From Oceanobacillus salinisoli (lineage in GTDB: Bacteria > Bacillota > Bacilli > Bacillales > Amphibacillaceae), in contig NZ_WOFB01000001.1 of NCBI RefSeq assembly GCF_009733865.1, forward strand, positions 62,001-126,000: 64,000 nt of DNA. Reading direction: 5' to 3'. Below, piece by piece: positions 1-9,824 of this stretch. Within the stretch, counting starts at the first letter, position 1; every line of letters begins with the position of its first letter. The position numbers were made by a program, and so were the translations under genes. A model generated the notes under the pieces. It ran no database searches. It was not told the DNA's origin and worked only from the letters and a program-made list of their open reading frames with translations.

Positions 1-1
1 G

Positions 2-274
2 TCGGGCGGATGTTGTGATGGAAGCTCACCTATGTGTTATCCACGTGACGAGTTTCGAATTGGAGAATCGGATGTATTATTAGGAGAAATTGCAGGGACA
101 CCATTTTATATATCGAAGGATCAATATGCTTATTGGAAGCATACACAGCTAATTATTGATGTGGTCGATGGTCGTGGTGGAATGTTTTCGCTAGAAGGGC
201 CTGAAGGAAAACGTTTTTTAACCAGGTCCCGTATTTTTACTGAAAATGAGAAAAAAGAACTTGCACAAAGTTAA
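2..274 (+). CDS. DUF779 family protein, 3' part
   Basis: The reading frame is already open at base 2 and reads SGGCCDGSSPMCYPRDEFR, so the true start lies upstream of the window and the ATG at 32 is internal. The Cys-Cys-Asp-Gly motif, the DVLLGEI segment and the FLTRSRIFT ending are typical of the small DUF779 (COG3564) family. These proteins often sit next to aldehyde or alcohol dehydrogenase genes. Their biochemical role is not established, and the neighbour that would help lies outside the window. Confidence 0.8.
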   Translation, partial: SGGCCDGSSPMCYPRDEFRIGESDVLLGEIAGTPFYISKDQYAYWKHTQLIIDVVDGRGGMFSLEGPEGKRFLTRSRIFTENEKKELAQS

Positions 275-364
275 TGTAATAGGTGATAGCTTTTTATATG
301 TAATAGTCACAATTAGCCCAGATTTATCATATTTTATAACAAAACGATAAAAGGGTGTGTCTAT

Positions 365-1399
365 TTGAAGAAATATTACGTAAGTGCAAACACTGCAGAA
401 GGCTTTATTAATCACATTACCACTAACCTTCAAAATATCAAACAGATTATTATTCTAAAACATCCGTCAAACACCTTGAAAACTGCAATTATTCAAGATG
501 CGGTTCATACGTACAAATCTAACTATGATGTTGAAGTATTACTAAGCCCCTTAGGAAAAAAACACTTAGATGGTATTATAATCAGAGAAAAATCTCTGGC
601 CATTATCAGTAACCGCATCGCAACAACAGATATAGCTGGTGCAATTGAAATTGATTGCAGCTTGTTTATCAAACATAAACCAACTTTAGATAATGAATTA
701 CAAGAAAAGTTTAAATACCATACAGAAGAAGCATATAAAAATTTTGCAACTGGTTTAAAAATTCATGATGATTTAGAAGAAATATATATTAATGAAATGA
801 ATTTTAAACGTGCTAATGAACTTGCAGAAGAATTTATTCAAAATCTACTCCAAAATGAGAATAAACAGGACCGTCAAGCACACACTTATCATCGATTTTT
901 CGGTACGAACACAGCAGATGGTGTTGTCAATGAAATTCCAAATCTTATTGAAGGTATCCAAAATGTATACTATATTAAAGGTAGAGCGGGTACAGGTAAA
1001 TCGACTTTTATGAAAAAAATCGCTGCATCATGTGAAGAGTATGGGTACGATGTGCAAGTATATTATTGCAGTTTTGATCCAAATAGTTTGGACATGGTAC
1101 TTGTACGTGATTTGGATTTCTGTATATTTGATAGTACAGACCCTCATGAATACTTTCCAAACCGCGATGGAGAAAAAACCCTGGATCTATATGAAAAATT
1201 AGTAACACCAGGAACAGATGAAAAATATGAAGAGCAAATTACAAAAGTAAATAATCACTATAAATCATATATGAAGCATGGAATTAAGGAGTTAAAAAAA
1301 GCTGGAGAGTATCTAGATGAATACGAAGAACAGTTTACTTTTACAGAAGAAGAGAAAAATCATATTATAGAATTTATCAATGAGCAAATAATTCAATAG
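365..1399 (+). CDS. PRK06851-like P-loop NTPase with degenerate N-terminal half
   Basis: The 344-residue protein starts at TTG after AAGGGTG. Residues 206-213 (GRAGTGKS) form a clear Walker A loop in the C-terminal half, followed by a block with FDPNSLDMV and FDSTDPHEYFP. This block is how I recognise the Bacillus family annotated PRK06851, a duplicated P-loop ATPase of unknown function. The N-terminal half keeps the fold's opening strand, but where its own P-loop should be it reads HPSNTLKT (about residues 33-40), which lacks the GxxxxGK pattern. Only the second site is therefore likely to bind nucleotide. No partner gene is adjacent. Confidence 0.6.
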   Translation: MKKYYVSANTAEGFINHITTNLQNIKQIIILKHPSNTLKTAIIQDAVHTYKSNYDVEVLLSPLGKKHLDGIIIREKSLAIISNRIATTDIAGAIEIDCSLFIKHKPTLDNELQEKFKYHTEEAYKNFATGLKIHDDLEEIYINEMNFKRANELAEEFIQNLLQNENKQDRQAHTYHRFFGTNTADGVVNEIPNLIEGIQNVYYIKGRAGTGKSTFMKKIAASCEEYGYDVQVYYCSFDPNSLDMVLVRDLDFCIFDSTDPHEYFPNRDGEKTLDLYEKLVTPGTDEKYEEQITKVNNHYKSYMKHGIKELKKAGEYLDEYEEQFTFTEEEKNHIIEFINEQIIQ

Positions 1400-1458
1400 A
1401 CAAATACGGGAAGGTCCTAAAGAAGGTTCTGCCTTTTTGGTGATTACGGCCAATGAAT

Positions 1459-1767
1459 TGTACCATTGTGACATTCTATTTACCATCATCAAAAGTGTAC
1501 CAATGAATGCCAGATTGTTTACCACTTCATATCTTCTGGATAATCAAAAATGTTATACAAATTTGATTGATTCTCGATAAGTTCAGTTTTTCACAAGAGG
1601 AGCGTTTGTGGAATATCAAAAGCCTAATTTCTCAATGAAGGTACGGAGGAATTAGGCTTTTTTATCTTTCAAAATATATATAGTTGGAAATCCGCACTTC
1701 ATTGATGTTATCCCATTGGTAAAAGCGGGGGCAACAAGTGGTAAATCTTGTGGTGATCGCTGGTACA
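1459..1767. mobile_element. IS21-like end remnant (repeated TGTACCA...TTTACCA motifs)
   Basis: Two direct copies of TGTACCA-N13/15-TTTACCA lie at 1459-1485 and 1496-1524. A third copy lies in inverse orientation at 1739-1767, with an extra inverted TTTACCA at 1717-1723. Groups of short repeats inside long terminal inverted repeats are typical of IS21-family ends. No transposase reading frame lies between them, so this would be a deleted element or a non-autonomous derivative. The family assignment is tentative. Confidence 0.35.
1620..1664 (+). terminator. Inverted repeat with T-run
   Basis: AAGCCTAATT (1620-1629) pairs with AATTAGGCTT (1650-1659), with a 20-nt loop and a following T-run. It has the form of an intrinsic terminator. 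No intact gene lies directly upstream, so it may belong to a lost gene or to the element around it. Confidence 0.45.
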
Positions 1768-1971
1768 AAACATGACAGAGGTGGATTCTTATGGCTGTAA
1801 TCAATTTGGATTTTATTGGCATAAATTATGTCAATAAAAATAAAAATATAATTTTGGTGTGAATAATGTGAATGATATAATGCCATGTATTCTTTCTCAT
1901 TTCCTGTTTTTCTAGTTAATACAACGTCCAAAAGTGTTCAATTAATGTTAATTATTTCGGCGTTTCACTAA

Positions 1972-2292
1972 ATAGTTTTAGAAAGTTATTTGCAAATTTT
2001 AAAATTCAGTCCGATTGTTTGGGAAAAAAATCACTATACAGAAGAATTTCCTTATAGGACAGTCAATCGAAGAAAGCTTGACTATATAAAAAATAAAGAG
2101 CATTCTCTTTTCATTGTCCATTTACTTTAATTACAGATTACTTTGCGGTCTACAACAAGAGCCCTGTCATCAAGCCTTAAAGGGTTGATGAATTATTTTA
2201 AGCAAAATGAACGCAATTATTTAAGTGCAATTCACAAATTAATCCTCAACTATTTTTTATACACATATTCTTTTTTTAAAGAGGGATACTAA
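1972..2292 (+). pseudogene. Open frame interrupted by one stop, unrecognised
   Basis: One frame stays open from 1972 to the TAA at 2290, broken only by an in-frame TAA at 2128. It contains segments such as EEFPYRTVNRRKLDYIKN and LSSSLKGLMNYFKQNER that look protein-like and helical. I do not recognise a family, and no start codon with a ribosome site is evident. It may be a decayed gene or chance in AT-rich DNA. Confidence 0.2.
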
Positions 2293-2326
2293 CAATATAG
2301 AATGGAAAACGAAAGGATATATCCAA

Positions 2327-3787
2327 ATGAAAAAAGTCATTTTTATCCTGGTTGATTCTTTATTGCCGGAAATTCTTAAAAAAGGATTTGCAACCAGGAG
2401 TTTACCGGCACTTCAGTTTTTACAGGAACACGGTAACTACAGAATGGATTGTGCCACTGTTTTCCCTACTATGACCGCATCGATAGATGCCTCTTTAATG
2501 ACCGGAAGCTATCCGAATGAACACAAAATTCCAGGTTTAATTTGGTATGATCCCGATAACTGGGAAATGATTAATTATATTAATGGAGTAAATTGTGTAA
2601 GGAAATTAGGGATTAAAAATTGTTCCCAAAATGTATTGGTCAATCTTAATGAAAAACATTTAAGTCAGCATGTAAAAACGATATTTGAGGATTTAGCAGA
2701 CAGGGGTCATACATCGGCAAGCATTAATTTGATTATCCATAGGGGATATAAACAGCATTCTATTTCTTTTCCACTGAAAAAATATGTAGGAATTCAGGAA
2801 AACCAAAGTATAAACGGACCTGAAATTCTTTTTTTAGGGGCGATGGTATACCCCGAAATTTTAAAAGATAAAATTCATAGTTTTTCAAGTGGTTTAAGGC
2901 ATTCCTATGGTATTAATGATCATTTTGCCATTTCCGCTGCAACTGAACTGATTATTCAAGGCAACCAACCGGAATTTATGATGGTTTATTTGCCGGACAA
3001 TGACCACAGGATTCATAAAATAGGTCCAGAAAAAGGTGAATTATCATTGATAAAAGTGGACCGTCAAATCGAGAGGCTTATGAATTCCTTTGGCTCATGG
3101 GAAAAAGCCATTCAAGAAAACATTTTAATTGTCACTAGCGATCATGGCCAAACAAGCATTGGAAAAGAAAAAGATTATAATGTTGATTTGGATTACTTAT
3201 TAAACCAGTACACTGTATTACAGCTTGACGAAAAAGTTGAAGAAAAACATCAGATAGTGGTTTGTAATAATGAGCGGATGGCCTATATTTATCCATTAAA
3301 AGAAAACATACAAGAAAAATTAGTAAATGATTTAAAAAGTGAATCCCGCATTGATTTGATTGCATGGAAAAGCGGTGAGAATATCATTGTGACAGCAGGA
3401 GGAAAAACGGAAAGTAAAGTAGTTTTCAGTAAAAACGGTCCGTTTCAGGATCCTTATGGACAAAGCTGGAGTATCGAAGGTGATATTTCCATTATGGATA
3501 TTAATCTAAATAAAAAGAGCTTAGCATTTAACGATTATCCTGATGTTTTGGCGAGATTGCATGGAGCATTATTTTCTCAAGATAATCCATTAATTGTGTT
3601 AACAGCAAGGCCAAGATATGAATTCACTTCAAAATATTACCCAAAGCATAATAAGGGCGGAAGTCATGGCTCATTACATAAATTTGATTCTTTTATTCCG
3701 CTTATTGTCACAGGAGATGAGAAAAATAGGCCTTTGCCTTCCAGGATTGTTGATTTAAAGGCTTTTATCCTTAGTTTGTACGATTAG
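2327..3787 (+). CDS. Type I phosphodiesterase / nucleotide pyrophosphatase family protein
   Basis: This 486-residue protein of the alkaline phosphatase superfamily (PF01663) has the expected metal ligands in order: the first Asp in ILVDS near residue 10, the FPTMT nucleophile segment at 46-50, PDNDHRIH in the middle, SDHGQ, and a C-terminal GGSHGSLH. Family members hydrolyse phosphodiester or pyrophosphate bonds using two zinc ions. No signal peptide is visible, so a cytoplasmic location is likely. An AAAGGA site precedes the ATG. The gene stands alone, and the natural substrate cannot be read from the sequence. Confidence 0.85.
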   Translation: MKKVIFILVDSLLPEILKKGFATRSLPALQFLQEHGNYRMDCATVFPTMTASIDASLMTGSYPNEHKIPGLIWYDPDNWEMINYINGVNCVRKLGIKNCSQNVLVNLNEKHLSQHVKTIFEDLADRGHTSASINLIIHRGYKQHSISFPLKKYVGIQENQSINGPEILFLGAMVYPEILKDKIHSFSSGLRHSYGINDHFAISAATELIIQGNQPEFMMVYLPDNDHRIHKIGPEKGELSLIKVDRQIERLMNSFGSWEKAIQENILIVTSDHGQTSIGKEKDYNVDLDYLLNQYTVLQLDEKVEEKHQIVVCNNERMAYIYPLKENIQEKLVNDLKSESRIDLIAWKSGENIIVTAGGKTESKVVFSKNGPFQDPYGQSWSIEGDISIMDINLNKKSLAFNDYPDVLARLHGALFSQDNPLIVLTARPRYEFTSKYYPKHNKGGSHGSLHKFDSFIPLIVTGDEKNRPLPSRIVDLKAFILSLYD

Positions 3788-3981
3788 AAAATGTCTTTTA
3801 AAAAAAGATATGACACCGTTTGGACAATCCAATGAAATATGGTGTTAGAAAAAAAAGTATCATTACTTAGTTTCATAATTAGGTATGTCTTTGAAATAAA
3901 GTTCGATAATTTATAAAAGGTTGATCCTTTATAATAAATTTTGATAATTTGTAAAAAAAGCATTCAAAATCCTGTGTTGAT

Positions 3982-4179
3982 ATGCAGTTTTTTTTGTTCG
4001 GCAAACAGGCGCGATTGTGGAATAAAAGAACAACTTTATCTAAAGAGGAGGTTGAGCAGATTTATAGGGCAACCACTAACATACGAGATCGATTGCTTAT
4101 TAAACTGCTATTTGAAACAGGATTGAGAACTGGAGAGGTACTAACCTCTTTGATTTTTTTGAATTTAATTCAACGGTAG
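3982..4179 (+). pseudogene. Tyrosine recombinase (integrase) remnant
   Basis: Within this frame the stretch from about 4036 to 4149 reads LSKEEVEQIY...RDRLLIKLLFETGLRTGEVL. This is the start of the catalytic domain of phage integrase/XerC-type recombinases, ending at the region of the first catalytic Arg. The rest of the catalytic domain (H-x-x-R and Tyr) and the N-terminal core-binding domain are absent. It lies just outside the 3' end of the TOMM cluster and fits a scar of integration. Confidence 0.6.
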
Positions 4180-4228
4180 CTCCTCGATGTATATCTCTGT
4201 TTGCTACAATCAAAAGCTTACCGTATTA

Positions 4229-5797
4229 TCATCCAAACAATCCCCCTTTCATTTGTAAAGGAGGATTGTTTGGACCGACCGGGATTTGAATGAGACTGGT
4301 TTTATTCTGGGAAGTTATCTTGTATATTTCATCATACATACCTACATTAAACCCAAGAAGTGGGTGCCCTCCTATCCCAATAGCGGATGATACTAGTAAT
4401 ATACGCTGTAAGAGCATACCTGCTTCCATTTGTTGGATGCGATATCCTCTGTAACCAAGTGAAGTTTTGTGGTAATCCTGATATCCTACCAAATGAAGGC
4501 AAAGCGGGGTTTGGAATATATTCACATCATCCAGAGACATTCCCTGTTCCAGCCAATAACGATAATCTCCGTAACGTATATACCGTAATGTATGAGTTGA
4601 GCTATCATAGTACCATGCACCATCTGGAATACCTTCAATACCATATGTGCAGCCATAAATTGAAACACGGGGTTTAGAATTTTTTTTATCTCCATCCAAA
4701 TCATTACGATACAAGAAAGAAGAAGTCGCCTCGTGTAACAAAGTAGCGAGTTGCAGTTGGTTTATTTTTCCTAAAGTAAAGTCCATCCCTGGTGAATGAC
4801 GTATTCTGCTAGCTAACGCCAAATCAAACGATAACCGGTTGGTATTAGGCAAAGATACCGTTTGTACCTCATAGGTAATATTCATTTCTTCTTTAAACTC
4901 CTGAAATGATTTCATTGAATCTATCATAGATGCCTCATTCATTTTAGTCAGCATAGGATGCTCTAAAATTCTTTTTGACCGGACATAATGGTCATGATGA
5001 ATCGGTAATATCCTCCTTGACAAATTAGTAGCTGTGATTAGCTCCTCTACATGATTATTATTAGTAAACCACGTTGTTTCAGAGTTTATAGACAGTGGAA
5101 TAATGGTATAAATAGTTTCCTCCTGTTCGGATAGTCCGAGCAGATGGTTAACGGCTCGATCAAGAAATTGGAAATAAACTCCGGATTCAAATCCAAACCT
5201 TTTCGCCACTTCCAATAATTGCCCAATTAACACACCAGTATCCAACCCTTGTAATCGGTAGCTAAAGTTATTATATTTAAAGAAATTCTTCCAAAACACA
5301 GTCGAGATAAAAATTGTACCAAAACAAGTTGACATATTACAGTGACCACCAAGAGTCTCCGTTAGATATAAATCGAAATTGCCTTTTCGTAATAAAACCA
5401 AGCGATGATGTGCAACATCGTAATGGTACACTCCATCGGGCAATTTTTCTATTTTTAAATACACATATAATTCGTTAGGATATAACGCACCCCCAGAAGG
5501 AACAAATCGCCGAAGTACCTGTTCCAAGTCCCCCTTTTGTGTGGAATAAACGGATTGACAGAATTTATTGAGTCCATACACATACCAGAGGAAATACCCA
5601 AAATCACTCAACCCAGGTTTTTCAGTGACTTTCGTTTTTTCAAGTGTAAAAGGTATTTCTAATGAGAGTGGAAATACTGGTAAGTTACGGTAAAGTTTAT
5701 ACGGAAGTGGAGCGTCTTCCCAATCTACCTCCCAGTCAACTGGGTTAATTTTGTCAATCTTAAAATGCAGGTTGTGTATAAATGTATCCAGATTCAT
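4229..5797 (-). CDS. SagB/ThcOx-type azoline dehydrogenase, double domain
   Basis: Members of this flavin (FMN) nitroreductase-fold family oxidise thiazolines and oxazolines, made by the YcaO enzyme on a TOMM precursor peptide, to thiazoles and oxazoles. At 522 residues it is about twice a single SagB domain. Both halves carry the family's recurring pattern: PSGGALYPNELYVY near residues 115-130 with a later LEVAKRFGFESG segment, and in the second half PRVSIYGCTYGIEGIPDGAWYY, where the SGGA segment has degenerated, with LLVSSAIGIGG near the end. Such two-domain SagB proteins occur in heterocycloanthracin-type clusters. It starts after AGGAGGG and follows the YcaO gene by 19 bp, so it is the last gene of the operon. 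Confidence 0.88.
   Translation of the reverse strand: MNLDTFIHNLHFKIDKINPVDWEVDWEDAPLPYKLYRNLPVFPLSLEIPFTLEKTKVTEKPGLSDFGYFLWYVYGLNKFCQSVYSTQKGDLEQVLRRFVPSGGALYPNELYVYLKIEKLPDGVYHYDVAHHRLVLLRKGNFDLYLTETLGGHCNMSTCFGTIFISTVFWKNFFKYNNFSYRLQGLDTGVLIGQLLEVAKRFGFESGVYFQFLDRAVNHLLGLSEQEETIYTIIPLSINSETTWFTNNNHVEELITATNLSRRILPIHHDHYVRSKRILEHPMLTKMNEASMIDSMKSFQEFKEEMNITYEVQTVSLPNTNRLSFDLALASRIRHSPGMDFTLGKINQLQLATLLHEATSSFLYRNDLDGDKKNSKPRVSIYGCTYGIEGIPDGAWYYDSSTHTLRYIRYGDYRYWLEQGMSLDDVNIFQTPLCLHLVGYQDYHKTSLGYRGYRIQQMEAGMLLQRILLVSSAIGIGGHPLLGFNVGMYDEIYKITSQNKTSLIQIPVGPNNPPLQMKGGLFG
4233..4273 (-). terminator. Inverted repeat across the SagB stop region
   Basis: CCAAACAATCC (4233-4243) pairs exactly with GGATTGTTTGG (4263-4273). 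The hairpin is encoded by the last codons of the dehydrogenase gene. There is no T-run after it in the transcript direction, so termination here is uncertain; it may protect the mRNA end. Confidence 0.4.
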
Positions 5798-5816
5798 GTT
5801 TCTCCCTCCTAAACGG

Positions 5817-7763
5817 TTATGGGAACGGATGTGGATGTGGATTAAGCTGCTCAGCCGTTAGTGGCTGTTTCACATATCCAAGTTTCATCGGCACCTTTAA
5901 GACTCTATCCATCCCTGCCAGTCGGGTAAATTGATGTCCGAATGTCATTGGTAGCATTCCTGGAATTAGTACTTTAACGCAGTGTAGCCCATTTCGACTT
6001 ATTTCCGGCCTTGTCTGGTTCACCACAATCACATCGAGATTCAACCGACGGAACACCTGGATAATGTCTTTTAGGTCATCAGTAAGATCCGCATGTCTTT
6101 CCTTCCAACTGTACGACTCGTCAAACGTTTTTACTGGACGGTTGCTATTTAGCAAGAACTGGAGACGCTCCTGAGCTTTCGGTAAATTATAAAGCATGGA
6201 GTGGTCCTGCATTTCTTGCACCAGAAACGGATCATAAAACATTTGCTCCACCTTCCAACGTTTGGCATCAAATTGTTTATGAAGCATTTGCATGGTACCG
6301 ACTAACTCATGAATTGCACTTTTTACTGCCTGAATGGGATCCAGGTGGGTTCCCGCCGCACAGATGAAATTCACTCCCTTTTGGTCCCTCTTTTTCGCTA
6401 CCACCCAAACACTTGGAATCCCATTCTCCATCGTTGTGTTAAAAACATGTAAATCAAAACCCGTCACCTCCCGTAATCGCTGAACCATCAAATGTAATTC
6501 CAGGTCAGATTCGGAAGAAAGATCGATACGTGGTACCGGCAGTTTTGCGTACCAGGTCATTAAAAATGAGTCACGTTCCACGATTTCTAAAATGCCATAA
6601 AATATTGCCTCTTCCAAACTTCCACCTAATGCACATCCATTGGAAGTTTCATAAACAAACCCATCCTCACTCCCTGAGTTGTAATAAGGGAGCCACTGTG
6701 GAACCAAAATGGGACGTTCTTGTAAAAATGAATAACCCCAAACCCAATTCATAGCACGATCTGGGTCAAATGGGTGAAATGGAAAATTTGGTCGTTTATA
6801 CTGTTCTTTTTCATGCAACCCAACTTTGAAAGGGTTAAGCGCCTGATCGGATATGCGGTTGAAACTGTCATGAATTACCCCATGATTACTACGGGGAGCC
6901 AAACCACAGTATCGTTCCAAACCTTCCAAAATAGCTGTTAGCTCACTTTTTGTATAGAAATGACTCCGGCCACCAGTTCCCACGTCTTCCTTGAATAAAG
7001 GAAGATTCACACTTATATCAGCAAACGGAGATAAGAGGTCCATATTTTTGCCATTTATCATACCAGTTCGATTATCCAGATAATCTTTTACGAGAACTTC
7101 CTTTAAATCATTTAGAGAATGGCTGCGGTAACTGTCAACGTTAATTTTTGGACTTGATTGAAGCGAAATTTGAGAATCCGTTGACATTTCATCGATTGAT
7201 TGACCACAAACTGAACATAGTGGGTCTGGAAGAAAAGAATGAAGTGTACTTTTCATATTTTTCAGATTGATTATAAATAACCGTTCTTCCAAGTGGGAAC
7301 CTCTGCCTTGCAATACTCTAAAGCTTTCCGTTGCAATTATATAAGCCATATGTATAAGGCCTGAACGTGATGCCCAAGCGTCATGTTTAATCCACTTTCC
7401 ATGTTTTTCTAAATTTTTTTGCATCTCCCACATCTCTATACGATCGGGTCCTGCTATGATTCGGCGTAAATCTGAACATTTTGAGCATCCTGGTTTACCC
7501 GGACGTACCATTGGACCTATCACACCTTCTCCAAAAAAGACAAAGCCTCGCAACCAGGGGATACCAGTGGATTGCAGCACTTCCTCCGTCTTACGATGAT
7601 TAGCAGGATCCCATGCATCGTCTAACACCAGTGCTAAGTTAGCAGTTTTTGAGTCTTCCTTTTTAAAATTAGTCTGATGAATGACATGGTATTCGACAGA
7701 TAATTCTGCACATACAAATTCTGCCAATAAACCTTTTCCAACAACTAACACCTTAGCACTCAT
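5817..7763 (-). CDS. TOMM cyclodehydratase: ThiF-like domain fused to YcaO
   Basis: This enzyme would use ATP to cyclise Cys/Thr/Ser side chains of the precursor onto the backbone, forming azolines. Residues 1 to about 200 resemble the ThiF/E1-like partner domain, with VVGKGLLAEFV at the start and a tetra-Cys zinc site (C93, C96, C183, C186). Residues from about 230 to 648 are the YcaO (SagD-like) domain, with the acidic ATP/Mg region in GGSLEEAIFYGILEIVERD. The proline-rich C-terminus NPHPHPFP is the PxPxP tail found in azoline-forming YcaO enzymes. The 648-residue length fits a C-D fusion. The start codon overlaps the end of the upstream gene by 4 bp, indicating translational coupling. Confidence 0.92.
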   Translation of the reverse strand: MSAKVLVVGKGLLAEFVCAELSVEYHVIHQTNFKKEDSKTANLALVLDDAWDPANHRKTEEVLQSTGIPWLRGFVFFGEGVIGPMVRPGKPGCSKCSDLRRIIAGPDRIEMWEMQKNLEKHGKWIKHDAWASRSGLIHMAYIIATESFRVLQGRGSHLEERLFIINLKNMKSTLHSFLPDPLCSVCGQSIDEMSTDSQISLQSSPKINVDSYRSHSLNDLKEVLVKDYLDNRTGMINGKNMDLLSPFADISVNLPLFKEDVGTGGRSHFYTKSELTAILEGLERYCGLAPRSNHGVIHDSFNRISDQALNPFKVGLHEKEQYKRPNFPFHPFDPDRAMNWVWGYSFLQERPILVPQWLPYYNSGSEDGFVYETSNGCALGGSLEEAIFYGILEIVERDSFLMTWYAKLPVPRIDLSSESDLELHLMVQRLREVTGFDLHVFNTTMENGIPSVWVVAKKRDQKGVNFICAAGTHLDPIQAVKSAIHELVGTMQMLHKQFDAKRWKVEQMFYDPFLVQEMQDHSMLYNLPKAQERLQFLLNSNRPVKTFDESYSWKERHADLTDDLKDIIQVFRRLNLDVIVVNQTRPEISRNGLHCVKVLIPGMLPMTFGHQFTRLAGMDRVLKVPMKLGYVKQPLTAEQLNPHPHPFP

Positions 7764-9721
7764 TTAAATTCCTCCTCTCGTAACAATACCCCAAACATTC
7801 CTGCCAATCTCTCTTTCAAATACGATTCCGGTATCAGTTCAAATGCCAATAGCTGCTTATGATTTTGTTTCAAATTCTTCAAGGCAGACTGTAACATGTC
7901 CAATTGTGTCATCTCTATACTAGTTGGAATTACACGACATTGTGATTCGTTTTCTTCAGTAACCACAGAGGAAATCTCCACTGTGTATATTGAGGAGGAA
8001 ACTGCTTTGTTTTGAACCTTTGACAGTGCATGTTGCAAAACATTTCGTGTGGCAATGGTCACATTGAACCCAACACCGCCATACCAACAATCTTTAGTAC
8101 CAACCCAAACTACAGGGAAGCCGGATATCTCCTCCCCTAATCCGATTATTGGAACTTCCTGCATCTTCGTTAATGCTTGCAAATAAAATTGGCTACGTTC
8201 ATCTTCTATTGCATTTAATTTTATTGGTACAACAGGGGGCTTTTTCTTCTTATACTTATTTCTAAGTTCCTCAGCTAAACACTTTTGCAATCCCCGGTAA
8301 ACCCCTTCTATAATCGTTTCTCCAGCCCCAATACCAATAAATACCTCCTTATCCATCTTCTTTACCCCTATTTCCTGATAGAAGGAGATACTTTCAATGA
8401 ATTGGCTTTTCATTTGTGATAAATATGCTTCAATACCGGTTAAAGCCGTTTCTCTACATGCTTCTTCATGCGTTAGACCAGTACAAATTATTTCAGGTAA
8501 AAGCTCGGCCGGTTCTTCCGAGATTGGGTCAGCTACCTTAACACGGCATTGAGCCAATGGAAGCTGTTTTAAATCACCCTCCTCCCAAACATGAAAAATC
8601 CCTGTTACTGTCGATGTCAAGGAACTGAAGTAATGAAGTACTCCATCTAATTCATTCTTATTTGAATTTTGTTTAAGTAGAAGATTAAGATTTCGAACCC
8701 ATTTAGCTGACACACTTCCTGTTACAAGCGGATGGGGGATAAAAGAATGCCAATTTCCTTCAAGTGTCTCAAGATTAAGTAAAAACAATTGAGGATTCTG
8801 TTTTTCCTCCAATCCTGTAATGGCTTTAAATAATTTAAACACAATAACATTTGCCAATAGTGCTCCTGCCGTTGAAGAGAAAGTGTGCAACTTGGGGTCT
8901 TTCTGAAGAACGTTACGGTGTACACGACGCCAGGCTGATTCCCAACATCCATCTTCCTCCGGATACACGAGTGGACCTGCTATACCTGCCTGCTGTATAA
9001 TCATAGCAGGTAGTAAACACTTCTTCTCCTCCCTGCAAATCGAGTGAAGAACCTGTAATTCCTCTATTTCACCTTCTTGTGAGATATAGAGAATCCAGTC
9101 GAATGGTTGTATTATTTCACGCCAAAAACTTTCCCCGTCCTCCTTAAATGTGATCTCGTTTACATTTACCTTTAAATCTGTTTTACGGGCATTTGCGACT
9201 AATTCCTTTAAACGCTGCTTGTTAGTTACTGCTGAGTCAGTTATCACCATATCAAATTTAGGTAATCCAGATTCTAACAAAGCTGAAATTAGTGAAACAA
9301 AAAATGAACCTGATCCAATTGCTAATACTTTAGCCTCCCTGTACGATTGAAAACGATATGCACCGGATTCACTTAAATTATCTAATAGTTCGATTTGAGA
9401 AGCATACTTTTTATATACTTCTTTTGGAAGTTGATGAGGATGATCACGGCTTATATCACGAACAAAACCATTTGAATACAGCATATCGGCTATTTTATAA
9501 ACATGGTCACGATATTGATTCGGTAACCCGTCCGTCAAGTCCTGCAATGTATGTCTCCCATTGAAAAGAGGGATTAGTTTTTCAATCCATTGATAGATTG
9601 TCTTCCCCTCTATATGAAACGAACATAAGTTATTACGAAAATATGCACCACCGTTTCCGTCGGGAATAAAAAAAGTGTCTCTTTTCACCTTAAGACGCAT
9701 AGAAGGGTTTAATTTAGTCAT
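7760..9721 (-). CDS. Thiazole-containing bacteriocin maturation protein (ocin ThiF-like)
   Basis: The 653-residue protein resembles the family of putative thiazole-containing bacteriocin maturation proteins found with heterocycloanthracin clusters. Residues about 8-95 (RLKVKRDTFFIPDG to NGFVRD) look like a PqqD/RRE-type winged helix that binds leader peptides; this is an inference from pattern. Residues about 129-180 contain the dinucleotide-type strand-loop AIGSGSFFVSLISALL of the ThiF/E1 fold. The rest is poorly characterised. It is probably the component that presents the precursor to the fused cyclodehydratase. It starts after GAGGAGG, is first of the three enzyme genes, and lies 169 bp downstream of the precursor across a terminator. 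Confidence 0.8.
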   Translation of the reverse strand: MTKLNPSMRLKVKRDTFFIPDGNGGAYFRNNLCSFHIEGKTIYQWIEKLIPLFNGRHTLQDLTDGLPNQYRDHVYKIADMLYSNGFVRDISRDHPHQLPKEVYKKYASQIELLDNLSESGAYRFQSYREAKVLAIGSGSFFVSLISALLESGLPKFDMVITDSAVTNKQRLKELVANARKTDLKVNVNEITFKEDGESFWREIIQPFDWILYISQEGEIEELQVLHSICREEKKCLLPAMIIQQAGIAGPLVYPEEDGCWESAWRRVHRNVLQKDPKLHTFSSTAGALLANVIVFKLFKAITGLEEKQNPQLFLLNLETLEGNWHSFIPHPLVTGSVSAKWVRNLNLLLKQNSNKNELDGVLHYFSSLTSTVTGIFHVWEEGDLKQLPLAQCRVKVADPISEEPAELLPEIICTGLTHEEACRETALTGIEAYLSQMKSQFIESISFYQEIGVKKMDKEVFIGIGAGETIIEGVYRGLQKCLAEELRNKYKKKKPPVVPIKLNAIEDERSQFYLQALTKMQEVPIIGLGEEISGFPVVWVGTKDCWYGGVGFNVTIATRNVLQHALSKVQNKAVSSSIYTVEISSVVTEENESQCRVIPTSIEMTQLDMLQSALKNLKQNHKQLLAFELIPESYLKERLAGMFGVLLREEEFK

Positions 9722-9824
9722 TTTTTCCTCCTCATAACCATGAAATACTTCACAAATTGATAACCAACATCACATTACTATTAGGATTTTATGTCCTATC
9801 TATTTGTCCTCATTCATATAAATT

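Noticed and set aside
3941-4126. Second frame overlapping the integrase remnant
   Set aside because: It is out of frame with the recognisable recombinase sequence and shows no family match.
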